From contig CAZEGV010000021.1 of the NCBI GenBank assembly GCA_964511645.1, positions 1 through 39,826 on the forward strand: a stretch of 39,826 nucleotides of DNA. Direction: 5' to 3'. A program made the position numbers and the translations under genes. Numbering within the stretch: position 1 is the stretch's first letter; the number at the start of each line of letters is the position of its first letter. Below, one piece after another: positions 15,753-24,249 of this stretch. The notes under the pieces were generated by a model. The model worked only from the letters and a program-made list of their open reading frames with translations. It made no database searches and was not told the origin of the DNA. The stretch comes from CAZEGV01 sp964511645. GTDB taxonomy: Bacteria > Bacteroidota > Bacteroidia > Cytophagales > JAAEPT01.

Positions 15753-16352
15753 ATGAAAAAATCACAGCTATTAGTAATCGTAGGCTCGTTATTATTACTT
15801 TCTTTATTCTTTTTTCCACTATGGAATATTATGATTGGGGCACCTCAATACCCCATCCCTTTAGGAATGGATATTTGGATTAACAAAATCGTAGGTGTAG
15901 AACCAAATGATATTCAAAATATAGATTTAATGAATCATTATGTAGGTATGGAACCAATCCCAAAAGAAATGCCAGAATTTAAAATTTTTCCTATTGTAAT
16001 TATTACAATGTCTATTTTGGGAGTAATTGTAGGAATTTTAGGTAAACCTAAGTTCTATTTTGTATGGCTTGCTATTATGGTTTTATTAGGGGTAGTTGGA
16101 ATGTATGATTTTTATTTATGGGAGTATGATTATGGTCATAATCTTGATCCTCATGCAGCAATTCAGTTTGTGGATGATGCAGGGAATCCGATGGCTTATC
16201 AACCCCCTTTATTTGGCACAACATATATATTGAATTTTGATGCTCACTCATACCCTTCTACTGGTGCATACTTAATGGCAGCAGGCATGACCCTAGTAGG
16301 GTTAGGTTGGCTATTAGGACTTAAGGAAAATAAAAACAATGTACATGTATAA
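15753..16352 (+). CDS. Four-helix membrane protein of the nos cluster, function unknown
   Basis: 199 residues. Four membrane segments (~7-29, 82-100, 103-125, 170-190). The loop after helix 1 has APQYPIPLGMDIWINKIVG and IQNIDLMNHYVGM; the loop before helix 4 has HNLDPHAAIQFVDDAG, PLFGT and NFDAHSY, so several His/Met/Asp side chains face the extracytoplasmic side. It lies between nosZ and nosL and overlaps nosL by 14 bases. I recall similar proteins at this place in other Bacteroidota nos clusters but know no assigned function. The context and the His/Met content suggest a part in copper delivery or NosZ assembly; that is inference. Confidence 0.75.
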   Translation: MKKSQLLVIVGSLLLLSLFFFPLWNIMIGAPQYPIPLGMDIWINKIVGVEPNDIQNIDLMNHYVGMEPIPKEMPEFKIFPIVIITMSILGVIVGILGKPKFYFVWLAIMVLLGVVGMYDFYLWEYDYGHNLDPHAAIQFVDDAGNPMAYQPPLFGTTYILNFDAHSYPSTGAYLMAAGMTLVGLGWLLGLKENKNNVHV

Positions 16353-16779
16353 ATACTCATTTATAGCTTTAGTACTAACCGTACTGTTTTCTGCTTGTAC
16401 AATAAAACCTGAACCTATTCAGTTTGGACAAGATGTTTGTCACTTTTGTGAAATGACGATTGTAGATAAAATGCACGCTTCTGAATATGTAACTCCTAAA
16501 GGAAAAATATTTAAGTATGATGCTATAGAATGTATGATACAAGATTTAAATAATAACAATTTCCCTGATAGAGCTTTTACGTTAGTTAGTGACTTTGGTA
16601 AAGAAGGAAAATTTACTAATGCAGAAGATGCGACCTATCTTGTTAGTGAAAATATAAAAAGCCCTATGGGAGAATTCTTATCTGCTTTTTCTAGTAAAGA
16701 AAAAGCAACTGCAATACAGCGAGAGCAGACAGGCGAGATGTTCTTATGGAAAGAGATTGTCAATAAACTTAAAAAATAA
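16339..16779 (+). CDS. nosL: Copper chaperone NosL (lipoprotein)
   Basis: 146 residues. A signal peptide with lipobox FSAC (Cys20) predicts an outer- or inner-membrane lipoprotein. The NosL signature CHFCEM (C34, C37, M39) in VCHFCEMTIVDKMHASEY is intact, followed by the KYDAIECMIQDL segment. NosL carries Cu(I) to NosZ for CuZ assembly together with NosDFY. ATG 16345 two codons downstream (MYKYSF) is an equally good start. A terminator follows at 16811-16851. Confidence 0.95.
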   Translation: MYMYKYSFIALVLTVLFSACTIKPEPIQFGQDVCHFCEMTIVDKMHASEYVTPKGKIFKYDAIECMIQDLNNNNFPDRAFTLVSDFGKEGKFTNAEDATYLVSENIKSPMGEFLSAFSSKEKATAIQREQTGEMFLWKEIVNKLKK

Positions 16780-16810
16780 ATAACTTTTGGTTGTATAAGT
16801 TCGGTTAAAA

Positions 16811-16851
16811 ATGCTCTTCAAGACCTAGTTGTGTTGGAGAGTATTTTTTTT
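16811..16851 (+). terminator. Intrinsic terminator between nosL and nosD
   Basis: ATGCTCTTCAA (16811-16821) pairs with TTGGAGAGTAT (16834-16844), an 11-bp stem with two G-U pairs, then eight U residues. It rules out the in-frame GTG at 16831 as the nosD start and splits the cluster into nosZ/nosL and nosDFY transcripts, apart from read-through. Confidence 0.8.
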
Positions 16852-16869
16852 ATACTTAAACTTACAGAA

Positions 16870-18099
16870 ATGAAAATAACTAACATTATACTATTACTTT
16901 TTATTTCACTTCTTGCAAGTGCTAAAGAAATAAAAGTCTGTCCAACGTGTACTTATAAGAGCATCACGAAAGCTGTAAAAATTGCTGATAGTAATGATGT
17001 TATTATTGTTGATGGCGGACTCTATAAAGAAGCTGAAATTGAAATATTAAAACCGCTTACCCTTAAAGGTATCAATACGCCAATTATTAGCGGGCAAAAT
17101 AAAGGAAATATTCTTTTAGTAAAATCTGACTCTGTAACAATTAGTGGATTTACTATACAAGATGTAGGGCATAGCTATACCTCAGATTTTGCCGCTATCA
17201 AAGTACACCGAAGTAATTATTGTTCCGTATCAAATAACATTCTAAAAAAGGTGTTTTTTGGAATTATGTTTGAAAAATCAAAAGATTTTAAAATATTTAA
17301 CAACCACGTATCGGGAGAATACAAAACCCAATCTGCAGCAGGAAACGGAGTACATATATGGCATTGTAGTCGAGGAGAAATTAAAAATAATCATGTAGAA
17401 GATTTACGTGATGGAATATACCTTGAATTTGTTAGCCACTCTACTATTGTCAACAATCATAGTCATAATAATTTGAGGTATGGTCTTCATTTTATGTTTT
17501 CTAATCATAATTCTTATACTAACAATCTTTTTGAAAACAACGGTGCTGGGGTTGCTGTTATGTTTTCTAAACACATAATAATGACTAAAAATATTTTTAA
17601 AAAAAATTGGGGAACAGCTGCTTATGGCTTATTATTAAAAGAAATTTATGATGCGGAAATTAACGAAAATTTATTTGAAGAAAATACGATTGCCATTAAT
17701 TTAGAGGGTTGTACTAGGATTAATTATACTAATAATAATTTTAAACAAAATGGCTGGGCTTTAAAAGTAGCAGGTGCTTGTTATGCTAATGTTTTTACTA
17801 AAAATAATTTCTTAAATAATGCTTTTGACGTTTCGTATAATAGTAAAATGAATGATAATAGTTTTGAAGGAAACTATTGGAGTAGTTATACTGGTTATGA
17901 TTTAGATAAAAATGGAATTGGAGATATCCCTTATCGCCCTGTAAAATTATTTTCTTATATCGTTAATAGAACTCCAGAAACTATCATTCTTCTCCGTAGT
18001 CTATTTGTGGACATTATTAATTTCTCAGAAAAAGTATCCCCTGTATTTACACCTGATGATTTGGTGGATAAATCACCATTAATGAAAAAAAACAAATGA
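16870..18099 (+). CDS. nosD: Periplasmic copper-processing protein NosD
   Basis: 409 residues from ATG 16870, which starts a clean Sec signal (MKITNIILLLFISLLASA); an upstream GTG lies inside the terminator and is rejected. The mature protein is a right-handed beta-helix of CASH/NosD type: tandem ~22-residue turns rich in NN(F/H) such as ISNNILKKV, IKNNHVEDL and YTNNLFENNG, ending in the characteristic SYTGYDLDKNGIGDIPYRP segment. NosD works with the NosFY ABC complex and NosL to deliver copper for the CuZ site. Its stop overlaps nosF by four bases (ATGA). Confidence 0.95.
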   Translation: MKITNIILLLFISLLASAKEIKVCPTCTYKSITKAVKIADSNDVIIVDGGLYKEAEIEILKPLTLKGINTPIISGQNKGNILLVKSDSVTISGFTIQDVGHSYTSDFAAIKVHRSNYCSVSNNILKKVFFGIMFEKSKDFKIFNNHVSGEYKTQSAAGNGVHIWHCSRGEIKNNHVEDLRDGIYLEFVSHSTIVNNHSHNNLRYGLHFMFSNHNSYTNNLFENNGAGVAVMFSKHIIMTKNIFKKNWGTAAYGLLLKEIYDAEINENLFEENTIAINLEGCTRINYTNNNFKQNGWALKVAGACYANVFTKNNFLNNAFDVSYNSKMNDNSFEGNYWSSYTGYDLDKNGIGDIPYRPVKLFSYIVNRTPETIILLRSLFVDIINFSEKVSPVFTPDDLVDKSPLMKKNK

Positions 18100-18806
18100 T
18101 ACGTATCACAAACCTCGAAAAAAAATTTCAAAAGCTAAAAGTACTTTCTGGACTAAATTTAGAAATAAATAAAGGTGGTATTTTTGTTATTTTAGGACCT
18201 AATGGATCGGGTAAAACAACACTTATCAAAAGCATTTTGGGTATGGTGATTCCTGATAAAGGAGATATACAAATTAATGATAATAGTATTCTAGGAAGAT
18301 GGGACTATAGAAATGAAATTAATTATCTCCCTCAAATTGCAAACTTTCCTTCCAATTTAAGCGTTATTGAACTCTTTGACATGGTCAAAGACATTCGTTC
18401 AAAGTCTACTAATGAATTAGAAATTATTGAATCACTCGGTCTTCAACCTTTTTTACACAAAAAACTGGGGACTCTATCTGGTGGGACAAAACAAAAAGTT
18501 AACATTGTTTTAACCTTTATGTTTGATAGTCAAACCATTATACTAGACGAACCAACTACTGGACTTGATCCTATCGCTCTTCTTAATTTAAAAAAAATAA
18601 TTTTAGAAGAAAAAAAGAAAGGAAAAACTATATTAATTACTACCCATATCATGAGTTTTGTGGAAGAAATGGCAGATGAAATTGTTTTTTTATTAGATGG
18701 TAAAATCTACTTCAAAGGGACTATTAATTTGTTAAAAGAACAAACAAATCAAAATAATCTAGAACACGCTATTGCTGAAATACTAAGAACTCAAAACAAC
18801 GATTAA
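18096..18806 (+). CDS. nosF: ABC transporter ATPase NosF
   Basis: 236 residues, a single ABC ATPase: Walker A GPNGSGKT (34-41), Q-loop at LPQ (~80), signature LSGGTKQ (127-133), Walker B IILDEP (148-153) and switch histidine in ITTHIM. It powers the NosDFY complex that transfers copper or a sulfur species for CuZ maturation. Start codon overlaps the nosD stop; nosY follows after 20 bases. Confidence 0.95.
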   Translation: MIRITNLEKKFQKLKVLSGLNLEINKGGIFVILGPNGSGKTTLIKSILGMVIPDKGDIQINDNSILGRWDYRNEINYLPQIANFPSNLSVIELFDMVKDIRSKSTNELEIIESLGLQPFLHKKLGTLSGGTKQKVNIVLTFMFDSQTIILDEPTTGLDPIALLNLKKIILEEKKKGKTILITTHIMSFVEEMADEIVFLLDGKIYFKGTINLLKEQTNQNNLEHAIAEILRTQNND

Positions 18807-18826
18807 AACACTAAAATCTGACCATA

Positions 18827-19609
18827 ATGTTTAAAATATTAAAATACAGTTTTTTTGATTTAATGCGTAGCCGATGGAGTTACGTATATTTTGCTTTTTA
18901 TTTATTATTAAGCTTTGTTTTACTATTTTTAAATAATGATGTATCTAAAGCTATTATTACTTTAATGAATATCATCTTGGTACTCACACCTCTTATAGGA
19001 ACAATATTTGGAGTTATGTATTATTATGATTCAAGAGAATTTACAGAATTATTGCTTGCCCAACCTATCAAGCGTAGTACTATTTTTTTTGGACAATATG
19101 CAGGCTTAGCTCTTTCATTATCTTTGAGTGTAGTTTTGGGTTTAGGAATTCCTTTTTTGGCTTATGGAATAATCAAATCTAATGCTATCTTTAATTTCTC
19201 ATTATTACTACTTATCAGTGCTATGCTTACCTTTATTTTTGTAGCTCTTGCTTTTATTATAGGGCTTTATAACGAAAATAAAATAAAAGGTTTTGGCTAT
19301 GCCATTCTAGTTTGGTTAGGATTAGCAGTAGTTTATGATGGGGTTTTTCTTATCAGTTTGATGATATTTGATGATTACCCATTGGATAAAATGTCTCTAT
19401 TTGCAACCATGTTTAATCCTATAGATTTAGGAAGAATTCTTATTTTGCTCAAATTAGATATTTCTGCACTATTAGGATATACAGGAGCAATCTTTCAGCA
19501 ATTTTTTGGGACAGGATTAGGAATGACATTATCATTATTTGTTTTATTCTTGTGGGTACTCATTCCTGTATTTTGGATTATCCGAAAATCTAAAAATAAA
19601 GATTTTTAA
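18827..19609 (+). CDS. nosY: ABC transporter permease NosY
   Basis: 260 residues with six membrane segments (about 17-36, 41-60, 95-120, 127-146, 158-180 and 236-252). The DSREFTELLLAQPIKRSTIFFGQYAG stretch is the coupling-helix region usual in NosY/ABC-2-type permeases. It forms the membrane part of NosDFY. Last gene of the nos cluster; the next 160 bases hold the feo control region. Confidence 0.93.
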   Translation: MFKILKYSFFDLMRSRWSYVYFAFYLLLSFVLLFLNNDVSKAIITLMNIILVLTPLIGTIFGVMYYYDSREFTELLLAQPIKRSTIFFGQYAGLALSLSLSVVLGLGIPFLAYGIIKSNAIFNFSLLLLISAMLTFIFVALAFIIGLYNENKIKGFGYAILVWLGLAVVYDGVFLISLMIFDDYPLDKMSLFATMFNPIDLGRILILLKLDISALLGYTGAIFQQFFGTGLGMTLSLFVLFLWVLIPVFWIIRKSKNKDF

Positions 19610-19671
19610 CAAACTGATTTTTTATCAAAAAAAGTATTCTAATAATGATTTCTATTATTTATCTAAAGTTA

Positions 19672-19692
19672 TTCTAAATAAGTTCTTTAGAA
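19672..19692 (+). promoter_or_regulatory. Palindromic operator of feoAB (likely iron repressor site)
   Basis: TTCTAAA (19672-19678), seven bases, TTTAGAA (19686-19692): a perfect 7+7 inverted repeat. Further half-sites TTCTAAT lie at 19637-19643 and 19697-19703. The palindrome covers the -33 position for the promoter element at 19706-19713, as expected for a repressor. By context (iron uptake genes) a Fur- or DtxR-family regulator is likely. The site is seen; the regulator is inferred. Confidence 0.6.
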
Positions 19693-19705
19693 CAATTCTA
19701 ATTAG

Positions 19706-19713
19706 TATATTTG
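19706..19713 (+). promoter_or_regulatory. -7 promoter element (TATATTTG) of feoAB
   Basis: Full match to TAnnTTTG, about 57 bases ahead of the feoA start. The -33 position falls in the inverted repeat and reads TTCT instead of TTTG. Confidence 0.5.
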
Positions 19714-19770
19714 TACTCATCGCTTGGAACTAGCCAAGAAGTATTTGTTTTATCACAAAAATAGCTACAA

Positions 19771-19998
19771 TTGAGTACTATCGCATCATTACAAATTGGT
19801 AATCACGGTATTATAGCAGAAGAAAACTTGGATAATATTCCGCTTAAGTTATTGGAAATGGGTTGTCTTCCTGGTGCCAAAGTGGAACTCATACAGATAG
19901 CACCACTACAGGATCCCTTATACATTTGTGTAGATGGGAATCACTTAGCCATTAGAAAAGAAACAGCTTCACAAATCAACATTATTAAAGAAAATTAA
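19771..19998 (+). CDS. feoA: Ferrous iron transport protein FeoA
   Basis: 75 residues starting at TTG 19771. An SH3-like FeoA domain: GNHGIIAEENLDNIPLKLLEMGCLPGAKVELIQIAPLQDPLYICVDG in overview, with the family's LxxMG(C/L)xPG turn and the final HLAIRKETASQI strand. It is a cytoplasmic partner of FeoB. Its stop codon is immediately followed by the feoB ATG. TTG is the only start in a fitting place. Confidence 0.9.
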   Translation: MSTIASLQIGNHGIIAEENLDNIPLKLLEMGCLPGAKVELIQIAPLQDPLYICVDGNHLAIRKETASQINIIKEN

Positions 19999-22104
19999 AT
20001 GAGTGATAAAAAGCCTATAAAGATAGCTTTAATCGGTAACCCAAACACTGGAAAGACTTCTTTATTTAATCAACTCACAGGTTTAAACCAAAAAGTAGGT
20101 AATTACCCTGGTATCACTGTAGATAAAAAACAAGGTACTTGTAAATTATCTTCTACGCAAACTGCTATAATCATAGATCTCCCTGGTACTTACAGTATCA
20201 ACCCTACTTCTATAGATGAAAGTATTGTACTCAAAACAATACTAACCCCCGAAACAGAAGATTATCCTGATTTAATCATTGTTGTAGCTGATATTGTCAA
20301 TCTAAAACGAAATTTATTTCTTTTTTCACAAATAAAAGATTTAGAAACTCCTACTATACTCGTCATCAACATGGCGGATCAGGCAGAAAAAAGAGGGATA
20401 AAAATAAATATTGAAGCTTTACAAAAAGAACTTGACAGTCCCATAGTCCTCGTTAGTGCTAGAAAAAACCAAGGGATAGGAAAATTAAAAACTACCATTA
20501 CAAAAACCTATAACACACAAAAAGATAGCCCAATGTGTGCTATCAAACAAAAAATAAATGGTAAATATTTCGAAAAATTAAAAGCGATAGCTCCACAGTA
20601 CTCTTTGTACAGACTGTGGTTAATGACTACACAAAGTAAATTTCCTGATAATATTTCTCAAAATCTCAAAAGAAAAATACTCGCTTACAAACAAGCTACT
20701 CCAGAAATAAAAAACTATCAAAATAAAGAAACTATTTATCGTCACTTGGCTATTAATAAATCTTTAAAAAACACTTATCACATTGACAAATCCAAAGCTA
20801 CCGACATACGCAGTAGGTTAGACAAAATTTTCACACACAAAATATTTGGATACGTATTATTTTTAGGGATTTTATTTCTTATTTTTCAATCCGTATTTGA
20901 TTTAGCATCAGCACCAATGGATTTTATTGACTTAAGTTTTGCTAAATTAGCTAGTTTTTCAAAACAACAATTACCTGCCGGAATGTTTACTAATTTACTT
21001 ACTGAAGGTATTATTCCTGGCGTAGGCGGTGTACTTATATTCATCCCACAAATCGCAATATTATTTTTATTTATTGCCATACTAGAAGAAACAGGCTATA
21101 TGAGCAGGGTTGTATTTCTTATGGATAAAGTCATGCGTAAATTTGGAATGAGTGGAAAAAGTGTTGTTCCTCTTATTTCGGGAACTGCCTGTGCCATCCC
21201 CGCCATTATGGCAACTCGCACCATCTCAAGTTGGAAAGAACGTCTCATCACCATTTTAGTAACCCCTTTTACTACTTGCTCAGCCCGACTTCCTGTTTAC
21301 GCCATATTAATTGCATTAATCATCCCTAACACCAAGTTATTTGGTTTCATCGGTTTACAAGGCTTAACGTTATTAGCATTATACATCCTTGGATTTTCTT
21401 CAGCTATTTTAGCAGCTTATATTCTTAACAAAACATTAAAAACAAAAAACAAATCATTATTTGTAATAGAAATGCCTAGTTATAAGCTTCCTTCTTTAAA
21501 AAACGTTTTTTTAGAAGTTCTCGAAAAAACAAAAGCTTTCATATTTGACGCAGGAAAAATAATACTTGCTATATCTGTTATCTTATGGTTTCTAGCATCC
21601 AATGGTCCCCAATCATACCAAAATATAGAACAAAATTTCATACCAAAAAAAGGACTATCAGCAAAAGAAAACCAACACCTAATCGCTAGCCTAAAAATAG
21701 AAAAATCATATATCGGCATCATGGGAAAAATCATAGAACCTCTCGTAAAACCACTTGGATACGATTGGAAAATAGGAATTGCCCTTATCAGCTCCTTTGC
21801 CGCCAGAGAAGTATTCGTAGGTACTCTAGCCACAATATATAGCGTAGAGTATGACGGTGAAGACATTAGCACCATCAAACAAAAAATGGCTACAGAAATA
21901 AACCCAAACACTGGACAAAAAAGATTTGACCTAGCCACAGGTATGTCTCTACTCATCTTTTATGCCTTCGCTATGCAATGTATCGCCACACTTGCTATCG
22001 TAAAACGAGAAACCAAAAGTTGGAAATGGGCATTAATGCAACTATTCGGGATGAGTAGCTTAGCATACCTCTCTGCATTTATCACTTACCAAACATTGAG
22101 TTAA
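19999..22104 (+). CDS. feoB: Ferrous iron transporter FeoB
   Basis: 701 residues. N-terminal GTPase: G1 GNPNTGKT (13-20), G2 NYPGITVD, G3 DLPGTYS and G4 around VINMADQ (NMAD); then a helical domain and the membrane part with two Gate repeats (GVGGVLIFIPQIAILFLFI and CAIPAIMATR; SSFAAREVFVGTL). It imports Fe(II) across the inner membrane under low oxygen, fitting the neighbouring N2O respiration genes. The stop overlaps the start of a small Cys-rich membrane protein by one base. Confidence 0.97.
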   Translation: MSDKKPIKIALIGNPNTGKTSLFNQLTGLNQKVGNYPGITVDKKQGTCKLSSTQTAIIIDLPGTYSINPTSIDESIVLKTILTPETEDYPDLIIVVADIVNLKRNLFLFSQIKDLETPTILVINMADQAEKRGIKINIEALQKELDSPIVLVSARKNQGIGKLKTTITKTYNTQKDSPMCAIKQKINGKYFEKLKAIAPQYSLYRLWLMTTQSKFPDNISQNLKRKILAYKQATPEIKNYQNKETIYRHLAINKSLKNTYHIDKSKATDIRSRLDKIFTHKIFGYVLFLGILFLIFQSVFDLASAPMDFIDLSFAKLASFSKQQLPAGMFTNLLTEGIIPGVGGVLIFIPQIAILFLFIAILEETGYMSRVVFLMDKVMRKFGMSGKSVVPLISGTACAIPAIMATRTISSWKERLITILVTPFTTCSARLPVYAILIALIIPNTKLFGFIGLQGLTLLALYILGFSSAILAAYILNKTLKTKNKSLFVIEMPSYKLPSLKNVFLEVLEKTKAFIFDAGKIILAISVILWFLASNGPQSYQNIEQNFIPKKGLSAKENQHLIASLKIEKSYIGIMGKIIEPLVKPLGYDWKIGIALISSFAAREVFVGTLATIYSVEYDGEDISTIKQKMATEINPNTGQKRFDLATGMSLLIFYAFAMQCIATLAIVKRETKSWKWALMQLFGMSSLAYLSAFITYQTLS

Positions 22105-22223
22105 TGCAAACTATTTTAGCTTATTTTATTTTAATATTATCTATTGGGTTTATTGTTAAATTATTATTCAAACCTAAAAAGAATTGTAACAATGGCTGTG
22201 ACTGTTTAACCAAAAAATCATAG
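22104..22223 (+). CDS. FeoB-associated Cys-rich small membrane protein
   Basis: 39 residues. ATG 22104 overlaps the feoB stop (TAATG). One membrane helix (residues ~3-22, QTILAYFILILSIGF) is followed by a basic stretch (KPKKN) and a Cys cluster C28-N-N-G-C32-D-C34, then KKS. This is the layout of the small Cys-rich proteins encoded after feoB in many bacteria (FeoB-associated, FeoC-like place). It likely anchors to the membrane with a cytoplasmic metal or redox-sensing tail; the exact role is unknown. Confidence 0.8.
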   Translation: MQTILAYFILILSIGFIVKLLFKPKKNCNNGCDCLTKKS

Positions 22224-22258
22224 CTGTGACTTGACATTATTAAAAAGACCGAGTACTC

Positions 22259-23509
22259 CTAACTTTTATTATCTACAATAGAGGCCACCGTAGCATCTCC
22301 CGTAACATTTATTGTTGTCCTTAGCATATCTAAAATTCTATCGGGTGCTATAATCAAAGCTAAGCCTTCTACAGGAATCCCTTGCTGAGTCAATACAACT
22401 GTCAATAAAACCATCCCTGCACCAGGTACTCCTGCTGCCCCTACAGATGACAATAAAGCTGTAAGCACAATTCCTAACTGAGCTACTAAATCTAATTCGA
22501 TTCCGTATACTTGAGCTATAAACACTGCCGCTACTGCTTGATAAAGGCTTGTGCCATCCATATTGATTGTAGCTCCCAATGGTAAAACAAAGCTTGTCGT
22601 TTTTTCAGAAATCCCTAATCTCTCCTCGCAACGCTTCATTGTAACGGGAAGAGTAGCAGCACTAGAACTTGTGCTAAAAGCAATTAATTGCACTGGGAAA
22701 ATTTGTCGTAAAAACAATTTTACTGGTATTTTTGTAAAAATCATTACTAAAAATAGATAACCAATTAATAACAAAAATAGCCCTAATACTACTGTGAGAC
22801 TATATTGTATGAGTGCGTAAAGTAAATCCATTGATTTAAGAGATGCTACCTGAGCCGCAATCAAAGCCAAAACACCAATTGGTGCATATTTCATAATCAA
22901 ACTAATAATGAATAACATTACGTCATTAACAGCATCAAAAAAATCATAAATTGAATCCCTTTTATTCCCCGACATTTTTAACAATCCTACACCAAATAAT
23001 AAAGCAAAAAAGACAACTTGGAGCATACTCCCATTATTTCCAAATGCTTTAAATATGTTTTCTGGAATCATATTAACTAAAGGGTATAATGGAGATGATC
23101 CACTCACTTGTTCAGCATCTACAATTTTTGATTGACTCGTTTCTCCAAAGGTACTCAGTAACGAAGTTCTAGTTTCATCACTAATAGAATTACCCGGCTC
23201 TATGACATTCACCAGTACCAGACCAATCGTAATTGCCAACACAGTAGTCATCATGTAAAGTATTATTGTTTTTGTACCCATTTGGGACAAAACACTTACG
23301 TCTTTCAAATTAGCTATACCTGTAATTAAAGAAGCCAAAACCAAAGGGACAGCTATCATTTTAAGCAACCGAATAAAAATATCTCCAAATGGCTTGATAT
23401 ACAAAGTAGTAAAAGATACTAAATCTTCATTCCCTATAGCAAACAATCCCCAACAGATACCTACTAGCATTGCCACCAAAATAAAAATATATTGAGGGAT
23501 TTTTTTCAT
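22259..23509 (-). CDS. Dicarboxylate/glutamate:cation symporter (DAACS family)
   Basis: 416 residues, about eight helices plus two re-entrant loops. Family hallmarks: IKPFGDIFIRLLKMIAVPLV, the serine-rich hairpin AFSTSSSAATLPVT, GATINMDGTSLYQA and the final VVLTQQGIPVEGLALIIAPDRILDMLRT with the Asp that binds the substrate amino group. It imports glutamate, aspartate or C4-dicarboxylates with Na+ or H+. It follows the Nudix gene by 20 bases on the same strand and converges on the small Cys-rich gene after feoB. An eight-base palindrome GAGTACTC lies between the convergent ends. Confidence 0.93.
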   Translation of the reverse strand: MKKIPQYIFILVAMLVGICWGLFAIGNEDLVSFTTLYIKPFGDIFIRLLKMIAVPLVLASLITGIANLKDVSVLSQMGTKTIILYMMTTVLAITIGLVLVNVIEPGNSISDETRTSLLSTFGETSQSKIVDAEQVSGSSPLYPLVNMIPENIFKAFGNNGSMLQVVFFALLFGVGLLKMSGNKRDSIYDFFDAVNDVMLFIISLIMKYAPIGVLALIAAQVASLKSMDLLYALIQYSLTVVLGLFLLLIGYLFLVMIFTKIPVKLFLRQIFPVQLIAFSTSSSAATLPVTMKRCEERLGISEKTTSFVLPLGATINMDGTSLYQAVAAVFIAQVYGIELDLVAQLGIVLTALLSSVGAAGVPGAGMVLLTVVLTQQGIPVEGLALIIAPDRILDMLRTTINVTGDATVASIVDNKS

Positions 23510-23529
23510 TATATAATTTTAAAAAAAAA

Positions 23530-24198
23530 TTATTTCTTTCTACTAAAATAGGTGTCTAACAAACCTCTCAAAGAGACATAAGTACTATCGTAGACTAAAT
23601 TTTTAGCTTCTTGCTCTGTCATCCATCTCACATCCTCAATACCTTCTTTAACTTGCGGAATCAACTCAGGATTACCAATTACTTGCATTTTGTACCAAAA
23701 AGTACGTTTAAAAACATATCTACCTTTACGCTTATGTACGTGATAAGTATTCCCTACATGGTTTGTAATACTTGCTTCCACGTTGCACTCTTCATGTATC
23801 TCACGTAAAGCTCCCTCTTCTATTGTTTCTCCTTTTTCTAATTTTCCTTTTGGCAAATCCCATCTACCTAATCTATAGATGTATAGAGTTTCGTTACCTC
23901 TCTCTACCAAGCCGCCACCAGCTTCTATTAATTTAAAATCTTTTTTAAGAATTGCAGAGGCGGGATCTACATCCTTCCTAAGTCGGAGAATCAAGGACTT
24001 TACATCTACGTGCTTAGCGTCTTCCATTTCCATCAAAATTTTACGCAAGTCCTTTTGTTTAAGCCCTTCTACATAGACATCACCTCTGATTGAAACATCA
24101 AAATCATCATAGCGAATCCTCTCTACATCAACACCTAGTTCTACAAGTTCTGTAGGTCTAAGTATCCTTACTGCTATATCGTTAATAAATACTCTCAT
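23530..24198 (-). CDS. Nudix hydrolase with an N-terminal extension
   Basis: 222 residues. The Nudix box is complete at residues 118-140 (G118, E124, R132-E133, E136-E137; GETIEEGALREIHEE). The 90 residues before the Nudix fold are an extra domain with no motif I recognise (RPTELVELGVDVERI; DVYVEGLKQKDLRK). It probably cleaves a nucleoside diphosphate derivative; the substrate is unknown. First gene of a likely two-gene unit with the symporter; divergent from pyrE with 51 bases between the starts. Confidence 0.88.
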   Translation of the reverse strand: MRVFINDIAVRILRPTELVELGVDVERIRYDDFDVSIRGDVYVEGLKQKDLRKILMEMEDAKHVDVKSLILRLRKDVDPASAILKKDFKLIEAGGGLVERGNETLYIYRLGRWDLPKGKLEKGETIEEGALREIHEECNVEASITNHVGNTYHVHKRKGRYVFKRTFWYKMQVIGNPELIPQVKEGIEDVRWMTEQEAKNLVYDSTYVSLRGLLDTYFSRKK

Positions 24199-24249
24199 AA
24201 TATTAAGCCAATATGATAAAAATATTATACAAAATTGTAATTTTACAAC

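Noticed and set aside
16831..16869. GTG 16831 as an upstream start for nosD
   Set aside because: It lies within the hairpin of an intrinsic terminator and would put 13 extra residues in front of a clean signal peptide.
21480..21956. Minus-strand frame of 158 codons inside feoB
   Set aside because: Antisense to the conserved FeoB membrane domain; composition is that of an antisense shadow.
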